From positions 45,286,501-45,350,500 of the forward strand of contig NC_072896.1 of the NCBI RefSeq assembly GCF_027943255.1: 64,000 nt of DNA, given 5' to 3'. A model generated the notes under the pieces. It was not told the DNA's origin. It saw only the letters and a list, made by a program, of their open reading frames with translations, and did no database searches. Positions 10,330 to 21,268 of the stretch are shown here, piece after piece. The stretch's first letter is position 1; every line of letters begins with the position of its first letter. Both the position numbers and the translations under genes were made by a program. The DNA comes from Anastrepha obliqua (Eukaryota > Arthropoda > Insecta > Diptera > Tephritidae).

Positions 10330-11130
10330 ATGCCGAATGAGTCTCCGGGCATATGCGGAGAATCGAAGGAAAAGAGCGATGCGATCAATCCTTTCCTGAG
10401 GCGAGCAAGAATCGCTCGCTCACCTGTGAGAAAACAAATACTAACTCCTGAGCAAGAGCGCGCTGGAAAGCGCCAATGCGAGCATAATACTCCAGACATG
10501 GGGGAAAAAAAGCGACACGGAACAGCAGAAGGAAGAGGAAAGAGAGCAAGCGACAAAGCGAGAATCAGACGGGGAGCCGCTACGTGTGATGGGAGACAAA
10601 CTAAAAGATCTCATTAGTATGATGGAAGTGCAGAGGCATATCAACATTCCAATAAAAGACTTGGTGAGCGAAATAGATAGGCAGCACCAGAATGCATTAG
10701 ACATGCACAACATATCTAAGCTACCCACTGTGTGCGCCAATCAAAGCACACAAACCGATAAAATGGAGAACGATCGCAAAAGGCAAGCAAAGCGAGCCCG
10801 CACGGCTGCCAATAGCGGGCGGGATGCGCCAAATTCGCCGCGCAAATAGCAAAGTGCATCTGCTTAGAATCGCCGAGAGAACCAATAGAGGCCAGGCCTA
10901 AAGAGCAACAACACTACTCCAGCCAACCAAAAGAGGTATTTGCTGTAAAGAAACAAAGCGTGGCAGCAGTAGACATGAATGCGTTCCTAGGCGTGGAGGG
11001 CACCCAATCACGTGAAGGTTGGTTAACAGTGGTCAAACGTAAGACCCGAACCACGCAAAAAATACCAACGAAACCTGACGCATTGGTCTTGGAAAAAAGC
11101 CGGTGAACTCTCATACGCGGAAATGCTAAT
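10330..11130 (+). pseudogene. Non-LTR ORF1 (Gag-like) fragment
   Basis: Read in broken frames: LKDLISMMEVQRHINIPIKD, a run with STQTD, then GWLTVVKRKTR, PDALVLEK and GELSYAEML. The order (helical .MME.QRHIN., STQT, W.TVV.RK, PDA...SYA..L) is also present in ORF1 of the R1/LOA-type element at 48240-49170, so both are the same clade. A stop follows the ORF1 core at 10848 and frames shift afterwards. The zinc knuckles are missing. Confidence 0.65.
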
Positions 11131-11196
11131 TAAAAGATTAAAATTTTGATTTTTTTTCTTGCTCCCTTAATTTTTGTGAGAAGTGTAATTTTAATG

Positions 11197-11273
11197 TTTT
11201 GCATATTTGGAATGAAAGCGATCCAGGACTCTTTGAACTTAGCAAAGTATGCTTTGCGATTCCACCAACTCAG
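11197..11273 (+). pseudogene. hAT transposase exon fragment
   Basis: One exon ending at a GT donor encodes LHIWNESDPGLFELSKVCFA followed by IPPTQ, the start of the hAT C-terminal dimerisation region (W....P.L..LA....IPPTQ). Nothing follows the donor (gtaagagc) that continues the domain. Confidence 0.5.
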
Positions 11274-11349
11274 GTAAGAGCTATCTGTTATCTAATATGA
11301 CACGAAATAAATAACAAAAATAAATTCTTCCATTTTGGAAAGTGCGATT

Positions 11350-11500
11350 GAACAAAGTACGCTCCTCAAAGTATGCATTGATAAATTATAATACTCCTGT
11401 GGCTACAGAGTTGGCACCCGACTCGAAAGTATGCATTGACAAATTATAACACTCCCGTGGCTACAGACGAGAAAGTATATTATAATACTTCTGTGGCGTT
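11350..11500 (+). repeat. Tandem 40-45 bp AT-rich repeat, three copies
   Basis: Copies contain agtatgcattgataaattat followed by aatactcc.gtggctacag; the third is shortened. A related unit lies at about 30935-30980. Confidence 0.6.
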
Positions 11501-11955
11501 TTGTTTCAAATACGGTGAATACAAATATGCAAAGCTGCAAAGCAGCTTCTTCACCGAATTTTCCCCAATGGCCTCTATGATTCAAAGCGGCGTTTACGGA
11601 GTGGCAATTTAAGTTTTGAGGAAAAAAAGTTACAGGAGACTAAATCCAGTGAATTCGGTGTTTGTTCGATGAGATTTGTCGAGTTATTGGTCAAAAAAGT
11701 GTTCACAATACGAGCCTTGTGAGACGGTGCGTTATCATGGTGCAATATCCATGAGTTTTCTTTCCACAAATTGGGCCGTTTCCTACTCATATTCTCTCTC
11801 AAACGTCGCATAACTTCCAAATAATATTCACAAATATTGGTGATTTCTATAACAATGCATATTTCAGAATTGCTCCTCCCACGAAGTCTAAATGTAAATG
11901 CACTTTTGTTGCTGATGCTTGCTGGCACTTGATAAGTACGGCGATACTTACACAT
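11500..11955 (-). pseudogene. mariner transposase fragment (DD34D type)
   Basis: Minus-strand frame YYLEVMRRLRENMSRKRPNL, ENSWILHHDNAPSHKARIV (second catalytic Asp in HHDNAPSH), then a decayed YSPD region (PNSLDLVSCNFF) and LKLPLRKRRFES. The N-terminal half is missing. Confidence 0.7.
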
Positions 11956-12410
11956 TGTACCTTAACACGGTGCTTGTCGTTTTGTAAATAATAAGCAAAA
12001 GTTATATTACGTTTCCACCAAAAGCAAACACCGTGTTTGCAGGAGTTGTGTTTGGGAGAACTGTCAACTGTTTCCACCGAAAGTTTGGGAGAAACTGTGT
12101 TTGAACTGTCTTTTGTTGACATTGTGAAATAAGAATTATAAAAATTGATAAAATTATAAAATGGTGCATAAAATTCAATTTGTTATGTTGATTTTATCAT
12201 TTTATTTTAAAATAATTGATAGAGTTGGTTACATATTATTTAAAAAAAAGGTTAAGGGAAAATAAAATAATTTTAAGCGTTGCTGCCAATTTAATGCGTT
12301 CGCAAAGTGTATGGTCTTTGGTATGGTAAACAGATTTATGATACATTATTTGTGTATAATGTACATGTATATTTTAGGAACATTCCAGTACCTTTTGGGA
12401 AGTATATTAG

Positions 12411-13499
12411 ATGGAAAGATCCTGCTTTGAAAAATTGTGCAGCAAACTTGAAAAAATAGCCAAAAGAAAAACGAACTATCGAAACCCGATTTCACTAAAA
12501 AAGCGCGTGGCAATTGCTCTGTATGCACTAGGATCTTCTAGTGAATACAGATCAATTGGACATTTGTTTGGAGTAGGCAAAGCAACTGTTTGCAAAATAC
12601 TCATCGAGTTTTGCAATGAAGTTGGGACATCTTTGGCTCCAATATATTTGAAATATTTTCCACTGACAAGGGCGCAAATTGAGAATGGAGTCGCAGATTT
12701 TAATGCAATGGGCTATCCACAATGTATTGGAGCAATAGGTAGGTTTATAAGTAATGCGATAAAAATAACGTTTAATCAAAAGCATCTTTATTATACAGAT
12801 GGATGTCATATTGAAATTCATCCAAGAAAGGAAGAAGCCATTGATTACTACAACTACAAAGGGTGGTATTCCGTAGTACTATTGGCTTTGGTAGACGCAA
12901 AATATAGATTTGTTTATATACATTGCGGCAGTCCTGGAAGATGCAACGACTCCGGAATTTTTGAAAAATCATCGCTAAAGCGCGAGTTGCAAAGTTGTGC
13001 ACTTCTTGATGAATTGAGCTTGCTGTATGGATCCACAAAAATACCAGTCCATATTATAGGGGACTCTGCTTTTCGTCTCTCTCAGCATTTAATGAAGCCA
13101 TATCCGCATAGTGTGACCAATACACCCGAACAAAAAAAATTCAACTATAGATTGTCTAAGTGCCGGCGTGTTGTGGAAAATGCTTTTGGCCATTTAAAAG
13201 CCCGGTAAATACAACTTAGAGATTCTAATATTTTTAAAAATTGGTAATACAGGTTCTATTTTAGATTTAGGAGAATTGGAAAAGGCGTGGATAACCACAT
13301 CAAAAATGTAAACACAGTTATTTCATGTGCATGTGTTTTACATAATTTTTTGATTGCTGAGAAGGATTTAATTTTGGAAAATTGGCTAGTGGAAATGCAT
13401 CGCGATTCCAGGCGCAATATTCAATACGGCACCAATGCAGTTGACCGATCTGAAGGAGAATCGATAAGAAATGCGTTAAAGGAATATTTCAGTGAGTAA
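12411..13499 (+). CDS. Harbinger transposase (HARBI1-like nuclease), 3 exons
   Basis: join(12411..12738, 12799..13204, 13265..13499), 969 bp, 322 residues, one open frame after removing two 60-bp GT..AG introns. It starts MERSCFEKLCSKL, then a helix-turn-helix region (GHLFGVGKATVCKIL). The DDE nuclease (DDE_Tnp_4) triad is visible: first Asp in IDGCHIEI, formed across the first intron; second Asp in HIIGDSAF; Glu in RRVVENAFGHLKAR, just before the second intron, continuing FRRIGKGVDNHIKNV. It makes the double-strand cuts for transposition together with its Myb-like partner. The chosen ATG directly follows a TAG, and the shorter copy at 5054-5207 has extra coding residues upstream, so the true N-terminus may be longer or lost here. 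Confidence 0.88.
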
Positions 13500-13675
13500 T
13501 ATAACTTCTTTCATGTAGATTCTCCCGTATGTTTTATTAAATTAACCATAATTTATTGGTTAAAAAGGTTATTTGGTTTAAACAATTTTATCTTCAAACC
13601 AAATATTTATTTAAATATTTCGACCTACAAAGAGTCCAATTGGTTTAAATCTGAAAAACAACTTTTCACCAGAAC

Positions 13676-13928
13676 AATAAAATTTGTAATACATAGTTTT
13701 ATAAAATAACATTTTATTCATTTTGGAAAAAGATAGTAGTAGGCACTTAGTGCAACTTTAAAAGGCACAATTCATTAAAACTTAAATATCATTTCACATA
13801 TTAATTTTTCACAATAAAATTTGTAATACATTTTATTCATTTTTGAAAAAAGATAGTAGTAGGCACTTAGTGCAACTTTAAAAGGCACAATTCATTAAAA
13901 CTTAAATATCATTTCACATATTAATTTT
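13676..13928. repeat. Tandem duplication of about 120 bp
   Basis: Two copies sharing taggcacttagtgcaacttt and surrounding sequence, nearly identical, differing by a small indel. They lie between the two convergent Harbinger genes. Confidence 0.85.
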
Positions 13929-14014
13929 TAAGCACTTTCACAAACAATATTTCAAAGGATTTATAATTATAAGTTTTAGTTAATTTCTCTCCAAGAAACT
14001 AACCACACTTTTTG

Positions 14015-14771
14015 TCAGTAACTCAATAGCAGCAACCTTTTTTTTTCGATTTCAATTAACTCAGCAGTTAATTTATTGTTTTCCGTCATACAAGATTTTA
14101 TTGTTTCGTTTAATTCACTTACTTTCGCATTTTTTGTTTTTGCTGCAGGTGCGAAAGCTTCGTGCAGTGCTGGAGACGATGGTGGCGAAAATGTAAACGA
14201 AGCAGACGGAGCAGCTTCGTTTGAGGAGCATGAAGGTGATATCGGCGAATTTGATGGAGCTGGCGAAGCAACCGAATCAGGCATGCCTACATATATAAAT
14301 AGAAATTAACATTATACAATTAGATGTAAATACAAATAAAATTACATATATAAATAAAACAAATACCTGTTATACTATCGACAACGACCGCATCAACATT
14401 ATTCACTCTATCCCTTCCTATTATTTGGTGCACCCTCCGATAGTGCTTCCAAGAAACAGGAGAACATCCTGTCTCCTGCTCTGCTTTGCATTTTCTGCAA
14501 AGGAAATTTTGAGGCTGTAACAAAATTACTTTAATGAAATAATATATTATATGCCTTACCTATATTTCATTGTGAAATTGTGGATTTTATATTTCACGTC
14601 AACTGGACGGACCTCATGTCCAAGCACTCCCAGCGACTGAGCCATTTCCGCATATATGTGCGAGTTCTTGCGTGGCCCTCGCAATTCAGCTGCCTTATCA
14701 CCCCATATATCAAGGAATGCTTCGTCCGCGGAAGGAAGCCAAATTGTTTTACATTTTTTAATGTTTTCCAT
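14015..14771 (-). CDS. Harbinger Myb/SANT-like DNA-binding protein, 3 exons
   Basis: complement(join(14015..14286, 14367..14494, 14560..14771)), 612 bp, 203 residues; all introns GT..AG and all phases consistent. The N-terminus KTIWLPSADEAFLDIWGDKA with RGPRKNSHIYAEMAQSLG and YKIHNFTMKYRKCKAEQETG is a trihelix/Myb-like domain (W...E...LL..W). The middle is Ser/Pro-rich, and the C-terminal about 40 residues (KVSELNETIKSCMTENNKLT) form a coiled coil. In Harbinger elements this second protein binds the ends and brings the nuclease to DNA. The frame is intact. Confidence 0.82.
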
Positions 14772-15158
14772 TACAACGAGTTGATTCAGTATTCCTGAGG
14801 AAAGATTGTAGACTTATTTGGCTTATTGGACTTATTTTATATTTTGCGCGCACCACTTAACGATTACCACAAGAAAAATATTAAACGTCAATCAAATGTC
14901 ATATTGACAAATTGCAATCATTGTTGCCATGTTTCGATAAGAATGCAATAATAAATGAGGAAAATGAGCAACATTGCCACCACTTAATAATTAAATTAGA
15001 CGCAAACCCAACAAAACACGCTTTGAAAAGTGGGTTTAGGTATGGAGTTGTGTTTTAATTTTGTATGGGATTTGAGAGGTGTTTTGTTTGGTGTTTGCGC
15101 TAAGAACACGATAGCGGCAGAGAACCCAAACTCCGGCTGCGGTGGAAACTTAGTATAA

Positions 15159-15378
15159 CAGCAGATCCATGAGGAGTTTAGTAAAATTCGAGTCATCAAT
15201 TAAATAAGTAATTTATTTCACCTTTTTTAAATATCACACTTCAAACACCAACAAAAGTTCCTGACAAATAAATTATTAAGCCATTAGAAAGTAATGGAAG
15301 TAAATAATAGAATTATATAAATTAAACCACTACAATAATAAAAAATTTAAAGTATACTTACTTGCGCATTCATGGTAT
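15159..15378. other. Short AT-rich spacer
   Basis: Unique-looking sequence between the Harbinger right end and the CCCAGCAA element copy B. No feature seen. Confidence 0.4.
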
Positions 15379-16272
15379 CCCAGCAAAACCTGCGTGACCG
15401 AAACTCTAACACAATTACACTTTTTTGTATGTTACTAACACATATGCACTCGTATTTGTTTGAAAATCGACTTTTTTTTATTCTCCGTCACCTTTGGAAA
15501 ATGTGTAAGCAGTAAGCAAACTTCATTCATATATTTTTTCTCATTTTTGCATCAATAGAAAAAAAAAACAAAAAAAAACGGCAAGTGGCTGTCAAAGCAA
15601 TAAGTCAAAAAGATATCTTTTCTCTCTTTTTGATATCAAAGTAGGCCGAGAATCTAATTGTCAACCTTTGGCAAATGTGTAAGCAGTAAGCAAACTTTAT
15701 TCATATAGTTTTCCTGACTTTTGCATCAGTCAACATAAACAAACGCCGTAGCCGAATGGGTTGGTGCGTGATTACTATTCAGAATTCACAGAGAAAACGT
15801 CAGTTCGAATCTCGGTGAAAGCAAAATTAATAAAAACATTTTTCTAATAGTGGTCGCCCATCAGCAGGCAATGGCAAAATACCGAGTGTATTTCTGCCAT
15901 GAAAAAAATCTCCTCATAAACATATGATAAAACAAAATAAAATAAATGTATAAAAAAATTTTTTTTTTTTGTGATTCGAACCAAGGATTTCGGATCGGAA
16001 GCCCACATTGCTAGCCGCTGGGCTATCGCGCTGTGCTGTCGCCGCTGGCCTAAAAGTTATTTTGTTCGTCGCTATGTTTATATGAAACTGGCACTGGCAA
16101 ACGAATCCATATGTATGAAAAGGATAGAAAATCACACGTACACAAAATTTTTGGCACGATTTTCCCAACGCTTTTAACAACGTGATTGTAAAGGGGCGTG
16201 GTTAGTGATAGTTTAACGACCATGCGTGGCGGTTACGTGAAGGGTAACGTGACCGCCACTCTTCTTGCTGGG
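15379..16272. mobile_element. 894-bp CCCAGCAA-ended element, copy B
   Basis: Inverted copy of 9094-9988. Left end here CCCAGCAAAACCTGCGTGAC; the right end reverse-complements to CCCAGCAAGAAGAGTGGCGG. Flanked by AT on both sides (15377-15378, 16273-16274). It differs from copy A by a handful of substitutions and one or two small indels, implying recent spread. It contains the same SINE head (15744-15915, plus strand) and tRNA-like module (about 15973-16036, minus strand). Confidence 0.8.
15744..15915 (+). repeat. tRNA-derived SINE head, copy B
   Basis: GCCGTAGCCGAATGGGTTGG through CAGTTCGAATCTCGGTGA and the body to tttctgccatgaaaaa, as in copy A at 9455-9622. Confidence 0.6.
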
Positions 16273-16274
16273 AT

Positions 16275-17628
16275 GTATGTATGTGATTTCTACTCCTCTG
16301 CAAAACAACGTTCACCAGTTTTTCCAATTTTACCACCACATTCACTCAATTTTTTCCAATAATAATTCTGTTGTCATTTATTTATCTCATAATTTTCGTG
16401 AATACTTATTAAACTTAACTATAGTAAGTGCGAAAGTGACAGCAACAAACAAGTTGCAAATGTCATAATGACGAAATGACGCGAAAATGGAAATAAAAAA
16501 AAGAATCTTAATTCGGTGAAAATCTGCAAGCGAAAAGGTAAGTTGAACAATTTTTATTAAATTTTCCAATTATATATACATATATTTAAACTAATAAAAT
16601 GTATTTTTATTTTCAGAAAAACGTATTTCACAACGTCAATAAATCGAAAGCAAGAAAAGCAATTTATTCAATTTCAATCAAAAGAAGAAAACAATAAGAA
16701 AACAAAGCGGGCATCTTTCTTTTGGTAAGTTTGCTCAACGTGAAAAAATTCTTTTTCGCTTATAAAATGTGCAAAAGCATGACCAGTGCCAGTGGATCTT
16801 TTTTATACTATATACAGCAATATAAAAACGATACAATCACGAAATTTAAAAGGGATCTGCATCTGACTCGGTACGTATTAAATCAGTGAATGTGTTAAAG
16901 GTATGGAAAGGCATGACCAGTGCGGTTGGTCATAGCTTGTGTTTATACACTGTGCAGTGAATTGATGAGTGTGTGGTCAATAAATGTGTCACAGGATCAG
17001 TGCGATTAATCCAAACCAGAAAGATGTGCATATGCCATAGTTTAAGAAGCCAATTGTTTGCATTACAAATTTCTATTTGTGGTTTGGTTAATAGCAATCG
17101 CCTGCGCAGTGTAAGTAAATGGAAAAAATGTATACACGTTTGTAGGATAAGAATAAAATTGTGATATACATATATGTATGTAAATATTTATATACACGAA
17201 CGTGCATACACTTTTCCATTTATGTATAAGAAATATACATATACATATAAGCAATTTGTGAAAAGTTGTGTACATATATCTACATATGTATGTGTAAATA
17301 ATCTATATTATTAAACTAATAAATCTTTTTTAATCTTAACTTGTAGCTCGTAAGTAAGCGAATTAATTAAAAGGGAGACGGGGCGGGTTTAACATTGCCG
17401 GCATCGCTAGCAACGTCCAACATTTACCAACATCCAGCAAAGCTACCAGGGCAGATTTAGTAGTATTTTGAAATTTTTCAATTGTGCGTTATTAGTCTGA
17501 TATTATTTCTTTCACATATATATTTTCTCTAATTATTGAAATTTGTGTTTAATTTTTCTTACAGAACACATTAATATACACACGCTTACACGCAGCGGAC
17601 GTATTTGTTAAGTATCGTAGTTAGAAAA
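16275..17628 (+). other. Non-coding stretch with splice-like sites upstream of the tnp2-like gene
   Basis: Contains consensus-like donor/acceptor pairs (gcgaaaag|gtaagttg near 16538; ttattttcag near 16616; a second ggtaag near 16725) and no open frame of note. It could be the multi-exon 5' UTR of the downstream transposase gene or ordinary flank. tatg/catac repeats occur at 17160-17290. Confidence 0.3.
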
Positions 17629-19833
17629 ATGAGTAAAAGAACGTTGTCTAATTTATTGGGAAAAGAAAAAAAAAAAAAATTATGAGGAAAATGTAGCGAA
17701 ATTTCGCAACTTAAATGAAAATGTTAACGTAGAAGGAAATGAAAACTTTCCCAACAGATTAGACGACGATGATTTTCCATCAACAAGTAGAGTAGCTTTG
17801 CAAAATTTAGAATATGATATAGATAGCGGAGATGACAGTGTGTTTTTTGAAGATTTAGATGTAGAAGGTGTTGAGGTAGATAGTTATTCAGAAGATAGAA
17901 AACGCGTTCCTTTTGTCAACCTGGGCGGTTAGTAATAATATTCCTCAGAATAGCGTAGACGATTTGCTTAGGACTCTAAAACTTATGGGTGTAGAAGGTT
18001 TGCCACTGTCAGCTAGGCCTCTTTTAGGTACAAGTAGGCAAAAAGTTAATATTAAATTAATTCCAGGAGGGGAGTTTTTATATAGGGTTTTTCAGTAAGA
18101 GCGCTTCAACTTTTGAACTTTTTTGAATAAAACACAAACGGTTTGACTTTTTTAACTAATTTTTTTTTTATTATCGAGTTTGAACATATACATTTAGGTA
18201 TGAAATTCGATTTCTTTTGCATGACCACCGCGTGCACGTTTTACGAAGTCCAATCGTTGAACCCAATTTTCGACCACTCTTTTGCATAAATCGGCCGAAA
18301 TTCCAACAATTTCGCGTTCAATATTGGCTCTGAGCTCACAAATCGTCGCCGGCTTGTTACTGTAGATCAATGACTTCACATAACCCCAAAACGGGACGGC
18401 TTGTTAAATGGACCGTAAAATGGCCGTAATGCTCTTAAAGTAATATAGCAGCAACAGAACGATTATTTTCATAAAAAATTTGTTAAAGTTATTTAAGTGT
18501 AGTAATAGGTGTCCTTGACCGATTTTAGGATATGTCGTAGGTTCTAAGTTAGGCCCATTTACGATAGCGTGTTTTTCAGGGATGAGTAAGCCAGGTTGCG
18601 TTAATGATTTTTTGAGGGACTTTTGTGAGGAAGTAAGTTTTTTGAGGAAGAACGCGATTAAGGTAGGTAGCAATCTAGTATGTCAGCCATTTAATATAAG
18701 ACTGTTTAGTTGTGACGCCCCCGCTCGTGCATTTGTCACAGGAGTTAAGTCGCATACGGCAAAGAACTCCTGTTCCAAATGCACGATCGAGGGCGTTTAT
18801 ACACAAAGAAGGGTAAGCTTCCCAAAGCAAGTTGGGGATTTAAGATCAGATAGTTCATTTAAAAATAGAATAGATTTAAGCTATCATAGTTTAGAATTTA
18901 AGCAAGCAGCAAGTTTGCTAGAATCTTTTCACTTTGGCATGGTTTCACAATTTCCTCTTGAACCCATGCATTTAGTAGATTTGGGTGAAACAAAAAAGTT
19001 GCTCCAGTTACATATCATGAAAGGAAACGTTACGAAATGAATGAGAAGATTTTGCTTCTTAACAGGTTCGTACCGTCTGAGTTTAGCCGGCTTAGCCGAG
19101 CCCTTGACCAGATAAGTAATTGGAAGTCAACTGAATTCCGGGATATTTGTTTTGAAGGACTGCATTAATGAAGATTTATATTATCATTTTCTTTTACTAC
19201 ACGCCGGAATTCGATTTCTCTCTTGTGAGAAATCTTTTAACGTAGAATCGAATGTCGCCAATGAATTGTTAAAGGAATTTGTTGATTTGTTCGGAAATAT
19301 TTATGGCGATCATCTAATAAGTTATAATGTTCACGGGTTGTTACAGCTTTCGGATTGTGTTAGAGAATTTGGTCCTTTAGACAATTTTTCCGCGTACAAA
19401 TTTGAGAACTACATGCAGCATTTAAAAATAATAATTAATAAACCTAATAAAATTTTTTCAGCAAATGTTTTTCAGAATATTGGAAAGATTAAAAATTTCA
19501 GATTCTAGCAAACTTTCTAAAAACGACCTTTTTATAATAGATTTTAACAAAGATAAAGATAGTTATTTTCAATGTAATAAGGGGCCCATTAAAATTGTTG
19601 GATTAGATAAGGAAACCAACAGTTTTAAAGCGCTCCTTATTTCTAATTTAGAAAATTATTTTATCGACCCAGTAGAATCTATGTCAGGGCTAGATATTTG
19701 TTTAGGTGAAATATTAAGTAATGGAGTCCTAATTAGTCGTAGTGATATAAGTTATAAATATTTTTGTATAAATGATAGAAATAAGCTTATTCTTGTCCCC
19801 ATTCTACATAATTTATTTCGTTCTTTTTTTTAA
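17629..19833 (+). pseudogene. tnp2-like transposase, broken and interrupted
   Basis: Starts MSKRTLSNLLGKEKKKK, frameshifts in the A run at about 17670, then an acidic segment (DDDDFPSTSR), another shift at about 17915, LSTWAVSNNIPQNSVDDLLR and LPLSARPLLGT. A 304-bp mariner piece interrupts at 18085. The frame resumes ILGYVVGSKLGPFTIACFSG, KPGCVNDFLRDFCEE, FSCDAPARAFVTGVKSH, CSKCTIEG, MVSQFPLEPMHLVDLGETKK, LLLHAGIRFLS and NVHGLLQLSDCVREFGPL. The DAPAR, C..C..G and PMHLVDLG blocks and the trailing NVH..LHL.D...FGPL region mark a tnp2/KDZ-CMC-type eukaryotic transposase family, usually annotated as uncharacterised in insects. Shifts near 19040-19150 and 19490 add to the decay. Confidence 0.6.
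18085..18388 (-). mobile_element. Truncated mariner inside the tnp2-like gene
   Basis: Begins at TATA|GGGTTTTTCAGTAAGAGCGC and is nearly identical to the start of the mariner at 34768-35545, including the transposase C-terminus (KRVVENWVQRLDFVKRARGG). It breaks off after tcacataacccc; the other end is missing. Confidence 0.85.
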
Positions 19834-19838
19834 GTACA

Positions 19839-21268
19839 ATGGAGAACATTTTTTTTCGGAAAGCGACATGATCTCTCCACCACGCTCGGGCCCCCCTATT
19901 TTTACAGGTATAAATATAAAAATATATTAACAGAATTGTAAATACTTATATTCATACTTAAAACTAATTCCATTTTAGGGTCTGCCGTGCAGCGTAAGCG
20001 GTTTGCAGCCCTACAAAAGGCGTACAGCAGTCCCACATTCCACGAGCGCAACGATATCCAACCATGCTACTGCGGTTCCAAGTAAATTTTTTTATATTTT
20101 AATAAATTTTAATTCTTACCATTATTTTTTTGCGAGGTTGTTAAAAAACAACCCTTATTTCAGGTGAACCAGTTTCTCTGGCTTCGTTACAAAATGAGCT
20201 AAGAGAAATGCGGAGCGATATCCGTGAATCATTGGGGGAAATAAAGACCACCTTAATGGACCTAGAAAGTAAGGTGGAAAGGAATTTCAAGGACTTCGAA
20301 AACAAGGTTATACAAGTATCTTATTGAAGTAATGAATTATAACTTTATAAGCTCTTTATTATTTAGATGCCAGAAAGAACGGAATGTCAGGTTCAGGGAC
20401 AGCTAATGAGGGAGGTGAAAGTGGTGATGACAAGAGTTCACCAGAGTATTGCGCGCATCACGGGAGATGCTCTGAGTCCTGAGTATATCAGGAATCAGAG
20501 TATGCTCCCAATAACATCACAGGATGCGATTAATACTCTCGAGGAGCTCTTGAATACCAAGCCATACTCCGAAGCAATGGTAACTATTATTTCTACTACA
20601 CAATATACACATGTGATCATGGTTGCTTGAGTTAAATTGTAAAATTAAAATTGTAACATCTAAGAATTCTCCGTATAGCGTTTTTAAAATTTGCCGAAAT
20701 AAGAGATTTCACAAATTTTGAGATACATACCTATTTCCACCCAAACAACTATGATTTACATAAAATTACGTTGTAGAAATTGGAAAATTTATTTTAACTT
20801 AGAATATTTATTTCAGAAGCATACATACATATGTATATGGATGTATACAATATCAAATAAGCTCAACAAATTTTTAATAAAATAAATAACTCAATTTTAA
20901 CTTTTCTAGCTAAATATTTTGCTGAAGCTGAGGGGTGCAAAAGGATGCATCAAAGGAGTAATGAAGCGCGTGTACTCAGATGCCTTGATGTTCCATTACA
21001 ATTTTGAGGAGAAAGCCAATAAATCGGCGCTTTTTGGACTCAAAGGTCTGGAACTTATTTTCGGTATTTACATTTTTTCGTTTATACTTTTTTTTTATAT
21101 ATATAACTTGTTTTTTATGTATATCCAACAGATACATTTAATGGTACCCCGAAAAGCGAAGTCATCGCAGAAATTCGGAAAGCGGTACTAATGAGCCACA
21201 ACAGACACAAGCAAGTCGTAAGAAAACAGAAGCAAAAATTGAATAATCAAAATAACAATCAAAACTAA
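19839..21268 (+). CDS. DUF4806-like partner gene of the tnp2-like element
   Basis: Exons supported by phase: 20164..20306, 20367..20579, 20911..21063, 21132..21268 (stop TAA), preceded by an exon at 19979..20081 read as LPCSVSGLQPYKRRTAV and probably one at 19839-19907. The exon at 20164 is a coiled coil (LQNELREMRSDIRESLGEIK). The last three exons form a DUF4806-like domain: MLPITSQDAINTLEELLNTK, LLKLRGAKGCIKGVMKRVYS, YNFEEKANKSALFGLKGLEL, then EVIAEIRKAVLMSHNRH and a basic tail. It starts right after the transposase stop, same strand. Function is unknown; I infer a DNA-binding or accessory role from its pairing. The putative first ATG (19839) meets an in-frame TGA, so the 5' end is unresolved or mutated. 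Confidence 0.5.

Larger units (their letters stand above)
8954..11135 (+). mobile_element. R1-clade (Waldo-like) non-LTR element, 5' part
   Basis: 5' UTR-like sequence (8954-9093 and 9989-10329) is split by the CCCAGCAA element. ORF1 follows. The element stops after the ORF1 motif GELSYAEML near 11130, with no ORF2, so its 3' part was lost by deletion. It lies inside the Tc1-type shell. Confidence 0.6.
7946..11185. mobile_element. Tc1-type element shell with nested insertions
   Basis: Inverted ends of about 35 bp: left CACTTTTCACAAAAATTAAG, right (reverse complement) CACTTCTCACAAAAATTAAG, each flanked by TA (7944-7945 and 11186-11187), as expected for Tc1/mariner. The only transposase remnant is a C-terminal piece at 8783-8917. 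The right half holds a truncated non-LTR element that carries a further insertion (9094-9988). Confidence 0.75.
12005..15155. mobile_element. Two-gene PIF/Harbinger element
   Basis: Ends TATTACGTTTCCACC and (reverse complement) TACTAAGTTTCCACC. Flanks are TTA at 12002-12004 and TAA at 15156-15158, a 3-bp duplication with one change. It carries the two genes expected of an autonomous Harbinger: a HARBI1-like nuclease (plus strand) and a Myb/SANT-like protein (minus strand), in convergent orientation. Confidence 0.9.
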
